Assembly: GCA_963667455.2 (NCBI GenBank)
Contig: CAXXFR010000002.1
Coordinates: 62,001-126,000 of the forward strand
Direction of reading: 5' to 3'
DNA: 64,000 nt
From: Bin55 sp963667455
GTDB taxonomy: Bacteria; Pseudomonadota; Gammaproteobacteria; Pseudomonadales; Azotimanducaceae
Positions 34,817 through 44,451 of this stretch are shown piece after piece (position 1 is the stretch's first letter; each line of letters starts with the position of its first letter). Under the pieces are notes generated by a model. The model was not told where the DNA came from, did not search any database, and worked only from the letters and a program-made list of their open reading frames with translations. The position numbers were made by a program, and so were the translations under genes.

Positions 34817-36766
34817 CTACTTGTCGTCCTTGACTTCTTCAAATTCCGCATCGACTGCACCATCGTCTGATTGCGAGGGGCCTCCATCGGAAGAGCCGGG
34901 GTCTGGATCTTGACCGAATGGTTGCTCAGACCCACCAGTTCCTGCGGAAGTATCTTGGTACGCCCTTGACACTACAGGTTCGGCGGCCTTGCTTAAAGCT
35001 TGCAGCTTTGCTTCGATTGCATCTTTGTCATCGGTCTTGACTGCTTCTTCGAGATCGGAAATTGCACTCTCAATGGCTGCTTTTTCGCTTTCGTTGACCT
35101 TGTCGCCAAGATCTTCCACCATCTTGCGCATGGAATGAATCATTGAATCCGCTTGATTGCGAAGTGCTACCAATTCTTCAAATCGAGCGTCTTCAGCAGA
35201 ATGCATTTCAGCATCCTTCACCATCTGATCGACTTCTGCGTCCGATAGGCCACTCGAGGCCTTGATGATGATCGACTGCTCTTTGCTAGTGGCCTGGTCT
35301 TTGGCACTCACGTTCAAGATTCCGTTCGAGTCAATGTCAAAACTGACATCAATTTGTGGAACTCCTCGAGGCGCTGGAGGAATGTCTGTCAGATCAAACT
35401 GTCCCAGCGATTTGTTCTGAGTGGCTTGTCTCCGTTCACCTTGTAGAACGTGGATGGTCACTCGAGTTTGGTTGTTCTCCGCAGTGGAGAACACCTGTTG
35501 CTTTCGAACCGGAATCGTCGTGTTCTTGTCGATCAGCGTACTCATGACTCCGCCTAGCGTCTCGATTCCAAGTGACAGCGGCGTCACATCGAGCAAGAGA
35601 ACATCGCTGATGTCTTGCGAAAGTACAGCACCTTGAATGGCGGCACCGAGTGCCACCGCTTCATCGGGATTGACATCCTTACGCGGTTCCCGGCCGAAGA
35701 ACACCCGTACACGTTCCTGCACGAGCGGCATTCTTGACTGTCCGCCTACGAGAATGACATCGTCGATCTGATCGATCGACAATCCAGCATCCTTGATGGC
35801 CGTGCTGCAGGGATCGATTGTGCGATCAACAAGGTCTTCGACCAACGCTTCCAGCTTGGCCCGAGTGATTTTGACTTCCAAGTGCTTGGGTCCGGATGCG
35901 TCCGCAATGATGAACGGCAAGTTGACCTCGGTCTCCTGACTGGAAGAGAGTTCTACCTTTGCCGTCTCAGCGGCTTCCTTGAGACGTTGCAACGCCAACG
36001 GATCGTTATGTAGGTCGATACCGTTCTGATTCTTGAACTCCTCAGCCAGAAAATCGATGATTTTGAGGTCGAAGTCTTCGCCTCCTAGGAACGTATCTCC
36101 GTTCGTCGCCAGCACTTCAAACTGCTGCGACCCGTCGACATCGGCGATCTCAATGATCGATATGTCGAAGGTTCCTCCTCCTAGGTCGTAGACTGCGATC
36201 TTCGTGTCGCCGCTACCGCGATCAAGGCCAAACGCCAACGCCGCAGCAGTCGGCTCATTAATGATTCTCTTGACATCAAGCCCTGCGATGCGTCCAGAGT
36301 CTTTGGTTGCCTGACGCTGAGAGTCGTCGAAATAGGCCGGTACGGTAATCACCGCCTCGGTCACGGCCTCTCCGAGGTAGTCCTCAGCGGTCTTCTTCAT
36401 TTTCTTGAGCACTTCCGCCGACACTTGAGGCGGAGCTTTGGCGTCGCCACGTGCTTCGACCCAGGCGTCGCCGTTGCTTGCTTGAGTGATCTTGTAGGGC
36501 ACCATGTCGGCATCCCTTCGAACCACTTCGTCGCTGTGTCTTCTACCGATCAGACGCTTCACAGCAAAAATCGTGTTGTCGGGATTAGTGACTGCCTGTC
36601 GCTTCGCACTCTGTCCCACGAGAACTTCACCGCTCTCCGTGTAGGCGACAACGGACGGAGTTGTCCTATCGCCTTCAGAGTTTTCCAAGACACGAGGCTC
36701 ATTCCCTTCGAGCACGGCAACACACGAGTTGGTCGTACCCAGGTCAATTCCAATGATCTTTGACAC
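34817..36766 (-). CDS. dnaK: Molecular chaperone DnaK (Hsp70)
   Basis: DnaK is the main Hsp70. The 649 residues show IIGIDLGTTNSCVAV, the nucleotide-binding DLGGGTFDISI, the linker VLLLDVTPLSLG and a C-terminal lid ending in an acidic tail. Start GTG 36766 has GGAGAG five bases upstream. A strong sigma-32-type promoter sits between grpE and dnaK. Confidence 0.98.
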   Translation of the reverse strand: MSKIIGIDLGTTNSCVAVLEGNEPRVLENSEGDRTTPSVVAYTESGEVLVGQSAKRQAVTNPDNTIFAVKRLIGRRHSDEVVRRDADMVPYKITQASNGDAWVEARGDAKAPPQVSAEVLKKMKKTAEDYLGEAVTEAVITVPAYFDDSQRQATKDSGRIAGLDVKRIINEPTAAALAFGLDRGSGDTKIAVYDLGGGTFDISIIEIADVDGSQQFEVLATNGDTFLGGEDFDLKIIDFLAEEFKNQNGIDLHNDPLALQRLKEAAETAKVELSSSQETEVNLPFIIADASGPKHLEVKITRAKLEALVEDLVDRTIDPCSTAIKDAGLSIDQIDDVILVGGQSRMPLVQERVRVFFGREPRKDVNPDEAVALGAAIQGAVLSQDISDVLLLDVTPLSLGIETLGGVMSTLIDKNTTIPVRKQQVFSTAENNQTRVTIHVLQGERRQATQNKSLGQFDLTDIPPAPRGVPQIDVSFDIDSNGILNVSAKDQATSKEQSIIIKASSGLSDAEVDQMVKDAEMHSAEDARFEELVALRNQADSMIHSMRKMVEDLGDKVNESEKAAIESAISDLEEAVKTDDKDAIEAKLQALSKAAEPVVSRAYQDTSAGTGGSEQPFGQDPDPGSSDGGPSQSDDGAVDAEFEEVKDDK

Positions 36767-36832
36767 TATTTCTCTCCGTCGTCAGCTAGTTTCAGTCCAG
36801 CACCGAGATTCGATACAGGCATTAGCTGAGTA

Positions 36833-36860
36833 AATTGGGGTTGGTGGTGGTGTTTTCAAG
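36833..36860 (-). promoter_or_regulatory. Sigma-32 heat-shock promoter upstream of dnaK
   Basis: On the minus strand CTTGAAA (36860-36854), 13 bases, then CCCCAATT (36840-36833). Both boxes fit the sigma-32 consensus (CTTGAAA, CCCCATnT) nearly perfectly with ideal spacing. It lies in the 103-base gap after grpE, ~67 bases before the dnaK start, so dnaK-dnaJ can be induced apart from hrcA-grpE. Confidence 0.75.
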
Positions 36861-36869
36861 CAACTGAAC

Positions 36870-37592
36870 TCAATCATCTTCATTTTCTTCTGCTTCAGTT
36901 GCTTCACTTTGCGGGGCTTTGGCGACGATAACCTCCGCTTCGCGGAGTAGTCGGTCGTGTATCAGGTAGCCTTTGCGAAACACTTCAACTATGGAGCCAG
37001 GTTCAGCGTCAGCATGCTCGATCGTAGCCATCGCCATGTGCTTTTCCGGATCGAACACTTCACCGATTGGATCGAATTCCTGGATCCCGTTGCGCTCCAG
37101 GGCATCCAGAAGCGTCTTGACTGACAATTCAATTCCCTGAACGACACTATCAGCCACTCCATCTTTCTTTGCCTGTGCAACGGCCGTTGCAAAGTTGTCG
37201 AGTGCCGGTAGCAATTCCTTGGCAAAGCTCTCCAGCGCAAACTTGCGGGCGTTCTGAGATTCGCGCAGACTTCGCTTGCGTACATTCTCGGCTTCCGCTC
37301 GTGCGCGCAATGCTTGGTCCCTAGACGAATCGGCAGCGGAACGAAGTTCCTCGACCAAGACCATCAGAGACTCAACGGTGGGTTCTTCATCTGCTTGATC
37401 GCTCTCAGATTGTTGGTCCTCAGCACCGTCTTCCAGATCCGGCTCAGCAACTTTCTCCCCGTCTTCTGAACAGGTTGAGTCCGGAGCATCCGGTTCTTGC
37501 GCTTCTTGCGTATTGTCACAAGAGCCAACGTTTTCCGATTCGGTTGTTTCGTCGACCTTTGGAGTGCTGTCGTTCTTGGGATCCGTCGTCAT
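36870..37592 (-). CDS. grpE: Nucleotide exchange factor GrpE
   Basis: GrpE releases ADP from DnaK. At 240 residues it is longer than E. coli GrpE because of an acidic N-terminal region (~1-80, rich in Glu, Asp and Ser). The core is typical: a long coiled-coil (RARAEAENVRKRSLRE) and the beta domain (HMAMATIEHADAEPGSIVEVFRKGYLIHDR, seen in two parts). GGAG precedes ATG 37592. Confidence 0.96.
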   Translation of the reverse strand: MTTDPKNDSTPKVDETTESENVGSCDNTQEAQEPDAPDSTCSEDGEKVAEPDLEDGAEDQQSESDQADEEPTVESLMVLVEELRSAADSSRDQALRARAEAENVRKRSLRESQNARKFALESFAKELLPALDNFATAVAQAKKDGVADSVVQGIELSVKTLLDALERNGIQEFDPIGEVFDPEKHMAMATIEHADAEPGSIVEVFRKGYLIHDRLLREAEVIVAKAPQSEATEAEENEDD

Positions 37593-37643
37593 CGACGCTC
37601 CTTACTTCGATTTCCCGCTAGATTGGTTATGGGGATGATTTCT

Positions 37644-38732
37644 TCAATTGCAAGAGTCGTGATGTTCCAACGCAAAGCCCAGCCTGTGTGCCGTGGCATT
37701 GACGAGCGGAATGATCGACTCGTAGTGCATCCGTGAAGGACCGACCACCCCGACTACGCCGGCAACCACTCCTTCAACTTCGTATCGAGCAGTGATAAGG
37801 CTGTAGTCGTCCAAGGGAGCGTGTCCTGGCTCACCTCCGATATGAAGCTGTACCCCAGCGGCTTGCAGGCAACGATCCAACAAGTGAAGAATACTGCTTT
37901 TGCTCTTCAGAGCGTCGAGCAGCTCCTGTGCCTCCTCCGAAGATGAGAGGAGTCCGATCAGATTGGTTTCGCCGTTCACCACATAGTCGTGGTCGTGGTC
38001 GGAAGACCCAGCGTGGTCAAACGATTTGGATGCAACATCAAGGGCCGTTTGCATAAGAGAGTTCATCTTGTGCTGGTCCTCTTTCATGCTGTCGAGAATC
38101 TTGAGGCGAATATCAAGCAAGGTGTGACCGCCGAATTCTCGATTGATGTAGTTGGCCGCTTGTACCAGTTCAACTTCCGTATACGCCCTTTCGGTTTCGA
38201 TCACGCGATTCTGCACTTCACGTTCATTAACCACCAACACTGCAAGAACGCGAGAACCGGCCAGCGGGAGAAAGTGGATCTGTCGGAATTCGATCAACGC
38301 CGGACGTGGGGTAGTAACCATGCCGAGGAGATTGGAGGCCTCTGCAAGAAGCTCCGATGCCGATTCAACCAGTTCATTCGGTGAGAGACTTTCCTCCAGA
38401 GATGATCGAAGCAGAGTCTCCGCGGTCGTTTCAAGAGGTTCTGGGGCAATTAAATGATCGACGAAGAAGCGCAAACCTCGATTGGTGGGCAATTTTCCAG
38501 CCGATGTGTGAGGAGACTTCACCAATCCCTTGTCTTCCAAGTCCGCCATGACGTTGCGGACGGTCGCGGAACTGACTCGCATGCGCGCCTTGTCCGCGAT
38601 GTGTCTCGACCCTATCGGCGTGCCGATCTGAAGATACTCTTCCACCAGTAGTCGAAAGAGCTCGAGTGCACGTTCATTGACTAACGGCACAGCGTGCAAA
38701 CTTGCAAGGCTCTCTCGGCTAGTGTCCTTCAT
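37644..38732 (-). CDS. hrcA: Heat-inducible transcription repressor HrcA
   Basis: HrcA represses chaperone operons by binding CIRCE inverted repeats. The 362 residues show the winged-helix N-terminus (IGSRHIADKARMRVSSATVRNVMADLEDKGL) in the family order and the C-terminal TARYEVEGVVAGVVGVVGPSRMHY. It heads the hrcA-grpE-dnaK-dnaJ run, as in Xanthomonas-type gammaproteobacteria. I found no CIRCE (TTAGCACTC-N9-GAGTGCTAA) in this region, so its target may be elsewhere, for example groESL. Confidence 0.95.
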   Translation of the reverse strand: MKDTSRESLASLHAVPLVNERALELFRLLVEEYLQIGTPIGSRHIADKARMRVSSATVRNVMADLEDKGLVKSPHTSAGKLPTNRGLRFFVDHLIAPEPLETTAETLLRSSLEESLSPNELVESASELLAEASNLLGMVTTPRPALIEFRQIHFLPLAGSRVLAVLVVNEREVQNRVIETERAYTEVELVQAANYINREFGGHTLLDIRLKILDSMKEDQHKMNSLMQTALDVASKSFDHAGSSDHDHDYVVNGETNLIGLLSSSEEAQELLDALKSKSSILHLLDRCLQAAGVQLHIGGEPGHAPLDDYSLITARYEVEGVVAGVVGVVGPSRMHYESIIPLVNATAHRLGFALEHHDSCN

Positions 38733-38797
38733 AATGTAGGGTGCGGGATCGACTCTCCTCGCAATACGCTATCACAACATCGAGCACAACCCAGGTC

Positions 38798-40447
38798 ATG
38801 CTGCTCAGTCTGTCAGTGCGAAATTTCGCATTGGTGAACGAACTAGACATTTCATTCGAACCCGGACTGACCGTCATTACCGGTGAGTCCGGTGCTGGCA
38901 AATCCATCCTATTGCAAGCACTTTCGCTGGTATTGGGAGCTCGCGCTCGTCGTGAACTGACCCGGCCGGGAGCACAGCAAAGTGAGGTCACAGCGGATTT
39001 CGACGTCCAGATGTGCCCGCCAGTCCAAACGTTTCTCGAGCACAACGAATTGCTGGATGTCGATGATCCCCACCGATGCCTAGTTCGGAGAATTGCACGA
39101 GTCGACGGCAGATCGAGAGCGTGGATCAACGGGATCCCTGTAACGATTGAAGTGCTCCGAAGAATGTGTAGCCAGCTCGTAGCGCTTCACGGGCAATTCG
39201 AGCAGATGCAACTGGTTGATCCCTCGTTTCAACTGGACTGGTTTGACGACTTCGGAGTTGACGAGAATCTGCGAAACGATGTGAAGAACAAGCATGCAGC
39301 TTGGCGTCGAGCAGTTGTGGATCTAGATCAAGCAAAGCAACAATCAGGGGCAGACCTTGGTCACATGGACTTGCTTCGGTTTCAAGTTGAGGAGTTGAAC
39401 GACCTCGAACTTGGAGAGCACGAGTTCGAAGAGCTCGACCGAAGATTCAAGCGGGCTTCTCGATCTCAAGACATGCTTGCATCGGTGCGAGAGTCACTTG
39501 AGATCCTGGATTCGACGATTAGTGCAGATCTCGCCAGAGTCGCTAGATTGGTCGAGCAGCTAGACGATCAGCACTCAGCCCTGAATGAGACCACGAGCCT
39601 TCTCGAGACAGTTCGTATCCAAACAGACGAATCTGCCAACTACATGAGGCAGTATGCGGAATCGTTGAACATCGACGAACAGGAAGCCGCGGAGATCGCA
39701 CAGAGACTGGACAGCGTTCATGCACTAGCTCGCAAACACAAGGTCTTGCCGTCTCAGCTCTTTGAGCACGCAGACCACATTAGGGAACGACTCGTCTCAC
39801 TGCAGAACTCCCAGTCCGAGCTCGTTCGTCTGGAAGAGTCGGTTCGCAACAACCACAAACAGTTCCTCGAGAGTGCGAGGAAATTAAGCGACGAACGAAA
39901 ATGTCAGTCGGCAGATTTCTGCAACGTCGTAGTGGAGATGCTCGCCAGCACTGCCTTGCCCGGCGCGAAGTTTGACACCCAGTTCACGGCTGCAGAGAGC
40001 GAGAAAGGGCTGGACCGAATTGAGTACTTGGTATCAACGAACCCCAAGTATCCGCCCATGCCAATGGGCCGGATTGCATCCGGAGGTGAACTCTCACGGA
40101 TAGCCTTGGCGATCTTGGTCGTGGTCGCTGAACGCTCGAAGTTGCCCTGCCTAGTGCTTGACGAAGCAGACTTCGGTATCGGCGGGATTACTGCGGATGT
40201 GGTAGGTAGAATGCTTCGCACCCTCTCGCGGAACAATCAGGTGGTATGTGTAACTCACGCTCCACAGGTGGCTGCGTTGGGCAACTCTCACGTTCGTGTC
40301 TTCAAGACTTCCGAACAGGATATCGAAGTAACCAGTTTGAGCGACCAGGATCGCGTGGACGAAATCGCGCGAATGGTCGGGAGCCGCGAGGTCAATGAAC
40401 AAAGTCGTCAATACGCAAGAACTTTGCTCGACCAAGCACAATCTTAG
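38798..40447 (+). CDS. recN: DNA repair protein RecN
   Basis: RecN is an SMC-like ATPase of double-strand-break repair. Start ATG 38798 is chosen because MLLSLSVRNFALVNELDISF matches the family; the open frame runs 19 codons further up. Walker A GESGAGKS is at 29-36. A long coiled coil follows, then the signature ASGGELSRIALAI and Walker B LVLDEADFGIGG (549 residues). It is divergent from hrcA across ~65 bases and followed by bamE. Confidence 0.96.
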   Translation: MLLSLSVRNFALVNELDISFEPGLTVITGESGAGKSILLQALSLVLGARARRELTRPGAQQSEVTADFDVQMCPPVQTFLEHNELLDVDDPHRCLVRRIARVDGRSRAWINGIPVTIEVLRRMCSQLVALHGQFEQMQLVDPSFQLDWFDDFGVDENLRNDVKNKHAAWRRAVVDLDQAKQQSGADLGHMDLLRFQVEELNDLELGEHEFEELDRRFKRASRSQDMLASVRESLEILDSTISADLARVARLVEQLDDQHSALNETTSLLETVRIQTDESANYMRQYAESLNIDEQEAAEIAQRLDSVHALARKHKVLPSQLFEHADHIRERLVSLQNSQSELVRLEESVRNNHKQFLESARKLSDERKCQSADFCNVVVEMLASTALPGAKFDTQFTAAESEKGLDRIEYLVSTNPKYPPMPMGRIASGGELSRIALAILVVVAERSKLPCLVLDEADFGIGGITADVVGRMLRTLSRNNQVVCVTHAPQVAALGNSHVRVFKTSEQDIEVTSLSDQDRVDEIARMVGSREVNEQSRQYARTLLDQAQS

Positions 40448-40469
40448 TAGCAGGAATTGTTCAACAGCG

Positions 40470-40925
40470 ATGTTTGTAGAAATGCTTCGATCGAGCGGCA
40501 AGTCGGAAGTTCTGCACAAACTCATGGCCAGGTGTGGCGCTCTACTTGTCGTCTTCGCCGTAGCGTTGGTTGGACTATCAGCCTGCAAAGTTCCGGGGAT
40601 GCACCGTCCATCTCTGCAACAGGGCAATCTGATCACTCAATCGATGGTCGACAAGCTGAAACCCGGTATGTCGAAGGAGCAAGTGGAGTTCGTGCTCGGC
40701 CTGCCGGTTCACCTGAATACGTTCAACGTGAACCAATGGGACTACATCTATACCTTTGAGAATCGGTTGGGCGAACGCACACGCAGAGTTCTCACGCTGA
40801 AGTTTGAGAACGATCAGCTCGTGTACATGGCCGGACACTTCAAGCCCAGCTCAATCGAAGACGAAGACGAGAATCAACAAGACGACGCGACAGCAGACGA
40901 TCCAGCTACTAGCGACTTGGAATAG
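40470..40925 (+). CDS. bamE: Outer membrane protein assembly factor BamE (lipoprotein)
   Basis: BamE (SmpA/OmlA) is a lipoprotein of the BAM complex that inserts outer-membrane barrels. A lipobox LSAC ends the signal sequence. The mature part has the SmpA/OmlA core (ITQSMVDKLKPGMSKEQVEFVLGLP, NVNQWDYIYTF) and an acidic C-terminus. ATG 40470 keeps a 22-base gap to recN; ATG 40524 would give a compact 21-residue signal peptide and is a real alternative. recN-bamE next to rnfH-ratA is conserved in gammaproteobacteria. Confidence 0.92.
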   Translation: MFVEMLRSSGKSEVLHKLMARCGALLVVFAVALVGLSACKVPGMHRPSLQQGNLITQSMVDKLKPGMSKEQVEFVLGLPVHLNTFNVNQWDYIYTFENRLGERTRRVLTLKFENDQLVYMAGHFKPSSIEDEDENQQDDATADDPATSDLE

Positions 40926-41096
40926 GAGTCTAGTAACCCCTCTGGGTCAGTGAAGCTTGTCTTCTCGCTTGCTAGTCTTGTGAACGTCAATCGGAGCGGA
41001 CTCCGTCAATCCATGCCTCAGTTGGCAAGCCGCACTGAACTTGCTGAATTCGGTTAAGCTTCACGCGTGCATTCGGTATCCGTGTGAGGTTGTGCG

Positions 41097-41861
41097 ATGA
41101 AATCAACTTTGCGCTTCTTGGGACTTGCGTTGATCTGCTCGATGCTTGCCGTGAACAGCGACGCTCCGAACGATGAACAAGAACGTATCAAGTCGGTCGG
41201 CGACCCTCTCAGTGAGAACGAGTTCGACAGGCTCGCCAAGGCGTTGCCCGATCTCGGTGAGGTTGATCTCCACGGGGAGTGGTCCGACCGTAACGGCGTT
41301 CAGAACTTCGATGAAGTGGTTCCAAAGTTGCTGGATGCACTCGGTGCAGATCGTGAGATCAAGAGGCTGATGGACGCTGCGCAAGAGCTTCAGCAGTTAA
41401 GTTCCGAAGAGCACAAAGAGAAGGCAAGTGTCGTTTGGAATGCAATGACCGGAGTAATGGTCCGTCAGTTTCTCAATCGACAGGAGTCTATCGAGCGCAT
41501 TGAGTGGTGGAACTCGAGCGAAACTGGACCGCTAAACCTGAGGACAAGGATTGCTGGCGGCAACGATGACATCACTGTGTGCTCTCGAGCTATTGTGAAG
41601 CTTACAGATGGAATGGTTGCGGGCTATCGCAGGTTGGCACATAGTCTGGAAAAGGTTCAAAGTCGCTTCGAGCAAGAGGCAATTGTTGAGCAATATAACG
41701 AGTTGATGGATGTTGTGCGCGATCTCGATCAGGACTTCCTCATAACCGAAATGTTGTCCGGAATCAGTCAGCTAACAACGGAGTGCAATACGAAGTATTC
41801 GAAGCAAAAGCAACTGGAGCATTTGATTGGGCAACTACACGGAAAACCTCTGTCGAGTTAG
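41097..41861 (+). CDS. Hypothetical exported protein
   Basis: A 254-residue protein that I do not recognise. It has a signal peptide (MKSTLRFLGLALICSMLAVNSDA) and then a mostly helical, acidic body with no clear domain motif. GAGG lies eight bases before ATG 41097. It stands alone between bamE and the convergent rnfH, where relatives usually have nothing, so it is lineage-specific here. A periplasmic location is likely. Confidence 0.75.
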   Translation: MKSTLRFLGLALICSMLAVNSDAPNDEQERIKSVGDPLSENEFDRLAKALPDLGEVDLHGEWSDRNGVQNFDEVVPKLLDALGADREIKRLMDAAQELQQLSSEEHKEKASVVWNAMTGVMVRQFLNRQESIERIEWWNSSETGPLNLRTRIAGGNDDITVCSRAIVKLTDGMVAGYRRLAHSLEKVQSRFEQEAIVEQYNELMDVVRDLDQDFLITEMLSGISQLTTECNTKYSKQKQLEHLIGQLHGKPLSS

Positions 41862-41905
41862 CTTTCCGGATCCTCGTTGACGGTCTACGTTCCGTAACTT
41901 CGGAC

Positions 41906-42187
41906 TTAATTCTTTCTCGTCTTCTGAGCGTTGATCCGCCGCAGTTCCATCGGTTCGATCTTCAGTCTGCGGAGCACTTCAACTCGATCGTTCTCCTGGA
42001 GTACGTAGTCGGTCGAAACTCGTCTGCCCCATATCGCGAATCCATCCGCTTCTGCAATGTCCACGTCTTCAAAGGTTTTGCATTGTGAAGCGATGGCCAA
42101 CAGTGTTCTCAGAGTTGTTCCTTCATCGCATTCCAACTCCGTAGACCAGTTTTGCGAAGTCTCGGCGTACACAATACTCACACGCAC
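41906..42187 (-). CDS. rnfH: RnfH family protein
   Basis: RnfH is a small ubiquitin-like (beta-grasp) protein of unknown biochemical role. The 93 residues contain the family pattern: MRVSIVYAE, then a central GTTLRTLLAIASQC, then FAIWGRRVSTDYVLQENDRVEVLRRL. Start GTG 42187 overlaps the end of ratA by ten bases. ratA-rnfH is a conserved pair. Confidence 0.93.
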   Translation of the reverse strand: MRVSIVYAETSQNWSTELECDEGTTLRTLLAIASQCKTFEDVDIAEADGFAIWGRRVSTDYVLQENDRVEVLRRLKIEPMELRRINAQKTRKN

Positions 42188-42621
42188 GGGGTGAGTATCT
42201 CCCTAGCGCGTTGCGTGAATGCCGTCATTACTCGATCAACGACGATCTCAAAAGCTTGAGGATTCAGCAACTGGAACAGCCGACTCTCAAATTCGAAGTT
42301 GAGGTCCAGCGTTGCCTTGCAACCGATGCGAAGGTCCACGAATCGCCATTCTCCCGAAAAATGGGAAAACGGACCTCTGACGAGGTCGAGGCAAATCTTT
42401 GAACAAGCCTGCGGTCTGTTTCGAGTCACCAGTTCTGTGCTTACACCCGAAACTAGGACTTCAATGGCCGCAACGTAGTCTTCTCCTTGCCACTCAATGA
42501 TTTTCGAGCTTTCGCACCAAGGTAGAAACTCGCAGTACTCATTGACGTTTGCAACGAGCCCAAAGACGTCTTCAACCGAATACGGCAGTAGCAAACTGCG
42601 AGTGACGTGTTTTGCAGCCAC
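42178..42621 (-). CDS. ratA: RatA-type ubiquinone-binding/START-fold protein
   Basis: A 147-residue START-fold protein of the Coq10/RatA family (coenzyme Q binding in eukaryotes; RatA is reported to block 70S association in E. coli). The motifs VFGLVANVNEYCEFLPWCESSKI and the C-terminal FEIVVDRVMTAFTQRA are diagnostic. Start GTG 42621. It overlaps rnfH and lies 26 bases downstream of the transporter gene end. Confidence 0.92.
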   Translation of the reverse strand: MAAKHVTRSLLLPYSVEDVFGLVANVNEYCEFLPWCESSKIIEWQGEDYVAAIEVLVSGVSTELVTRNRPQACSKICLDLVRGPFSHFSGEWRFVDLRIGCKATLDLNFEFESRLFQLLNPQAFEIVVDRVMTAFTQRAREILTPCV

Positions 42622-42647
42622 TTAGCGTTGAGCTCTTGACTGGGACT

Positions 42648-44024
42648 CTACCAATAGAAGTAATCGATGAACGTCAAGACGAACAACGCCAGAATCGACA
42701 CGGGAGCAATCACCTTGATCATCGCATCCCAGAGAATCCGTTGCCACGATAAACGGAGATCCAGTGCGTCGAATACTACATTCCTCTGCATGGCGTAACC
42801 GACGAATATCGCAATGAACAACCCGCCCAACGGCAGGAAGAACCATTGAGTCACCTTGTCAAAAATGTCGAATATCGTCCAACCGAATATCGGCTGGAAC
42901 TCGGCCCATAGATTGAACGAGAAGACCGAGCCTATCCCCAACACCCAAGTGATCACTCCAACGATCACAGCCACCTTGACTCGATTAGCATTGTGACGTT
43001 CCACAAAATAGGCCAAGGCGGGCTCCGTCAGCGAGATCGCTGATGTAAAGGCGGCAAAAGCTACAAAGAGAAAGAACAGGCCCCCGAACATGCTTCCGAG
43101 CGGCAGGTTTCCAAAAGCGACCGGAGCGGTCACGAACAACAGGCCGGGACCCGAGCTGGGCTCCAAGCCTTCTGCAAAGACGATCGAGAAGATTGCCAGT
43201 CCAGCCACCAATGCGACAACTGTATCGACAATGACGATGATCCCCACCGCCGATTTCACGGATTCTCCCTGCGGCATGTAGGCACCGTAGGCCATGATCG
43301 CGCCCATGCCGATTGATAGGGTGAAAAACGCATGTCCCATCGCGGCCAGAAGGCTTTCCAGCTTCAACTTGCTGAAGTCGATGCTGAACATGAAACGGAA
43401 GCCATCCATAAACCCTCCTTGTGCGACACCGTAGACCAGCATCACAAGGAGCAGTATGAAAATGAGCGGCATGCAGATTCGAATTGCCACTTCAAGACCT
43501 TTGTTCACGCCTCGAGCAACGACAAAAATCGTCACCGCCATAAACAGCGTGAACCACACAAAAACCTGCCACGGATCGGCTAGAAAGGTCGAAAACGACT
43601 CCCCAACCGTGTCGCTACTAGCACCAGCAAATTCGCCCGAGAACAGACGCCAGACATAGAAACAGATCCATCCCGCGACGACCGCATAGAACGAGAGAAT
43701 GATGACTCCAGCAACCAGTCCAGCCCAACCGAGCAATCCCCAGTGTTTTGAACGACCGCTTTCCCGAGCAAGAGTCACCATGGAGTTGATCGGACTCTGT
43801 CGACCTTTGCGACCGATCAAGATCTCGGCCATCATGACTGGAAATCCAATCAAGCAGATGCAGATCAGGTAAACGAGCAGAAACGCACCGCCGCCGTGTT
43901 CACCAGTGATGTAGGGAAATTTCCAAATGTTTCCCAGACCAACCGCCGAACCCACGGCAGCCAGCACGAAGAGTGCTCCGCTCGACCACATGCCGTGGCG
44001 AGATACCGATTGACTTTCTGCCAT
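42648..44024 (-). CDS. Sodium-dependent neurotransmitter-symporter family (SLC6) transporter
   Basis: A 458-residue, ~11-12 segment Na+-coupled amino-acid-type symporter. The first segment has the family signature GSAVGLGNIWKFPYI, which forms the Na+ and substrate site. Start ATG 44024 is chosen: GGGAGGA lies about nine bases upstream and it gives the right N-terminus; the frame extends 25 codons further without homology. Substrate cannot be told from sequence alone. It is inserted next to ratA. Confidence 0.93.
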   Translation of the reverse strand: MAESQSVSRHGMWSSGALFVLAAVGSAVGLGNIWKFPYITGEHGGGAFLLVYLICICLIGFPVMMAEILIGRKGRQSPINSMVTLARESGRSKHWGLLGWAGLVAGVIILSFYAVVAGWICFYVWRLFSGEFAGASSDTVGESFSTFLADPWQVFVWFTLFMAVTIFVVARGVNKGLEVAIRICMPLIFILLLVMLVYGVAQGGFMDGFRFMFSIDFSKLKLESLLAAMGHAFFTLSIGMGAIMAYGAYMPQGESVKSAVGIIVIVDTVVALVAGLAIFSIVFAEGLEPSSGPGLLFVTAPVAFGNLPLGSMFGGLFFLFVAFAAFTSAISLTEPALAYFVERHNANRVKVAVIVGVITWVLGIGSVFSFNLWAEFQPIFGWTIFDIFDKVTQWFFLPLGGLFIAIFVGYAMQRNVVFDALDLRLSWQRILWDAMIKVIAPVSILALFVLTFIDYFYW

Positions 44025-44451
44025 CAGAACTAATCCTCCCAGAGAAAAACTCGGCTCGCACTCGTTCGGGTGCAAAGTGTCTGAGAACCCATGGGTCAAT
44101 GCGCGAACCGTGCCCCAAGTTTCATTCCGATTCTAACAGTGTTTCGTGTGGCAGACCTTCCCCTTAGACCCGTGCAGAGACGCAGTTGTATGCGTTACCA
44201 GATTCACTGAATCATCCGTCAGGGACACAAGATGTGACGGGCAATTCGTGCGGTTGAGATCACTAGAGCAGTGCAAAGTCGTAATCGATACCGAGCCGTA
44301 GTGAAAAGAAGGTCCATACTCGAGCTCATCGACACGAGAACAAACCACGACGAATGAAAAAAGTAAGTGTGACTGTGAGCACAGATGTGCAAACAGTTGT
44401 TGAAGGAGTTCTAGCTAACGAGGACCATCAGAACTGTTCGAGCCTGTACGC
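44025..44451. other. Intergenic stretch upstream of the SLC6 transporter
   Basis: Only the ribosome-binding site of the transporter (44033-44039 region, minus strand) is identifiable. Frames on both strands lack protein-like composition. I see no clear promoter or hairpin. Confidence 0.4.

Noticed and set aside
38733..38797. CIRCE operator in the hrcA-recN gap
   Set aside because: No TTAGCACTC/GAGTGCTAA pair is present.
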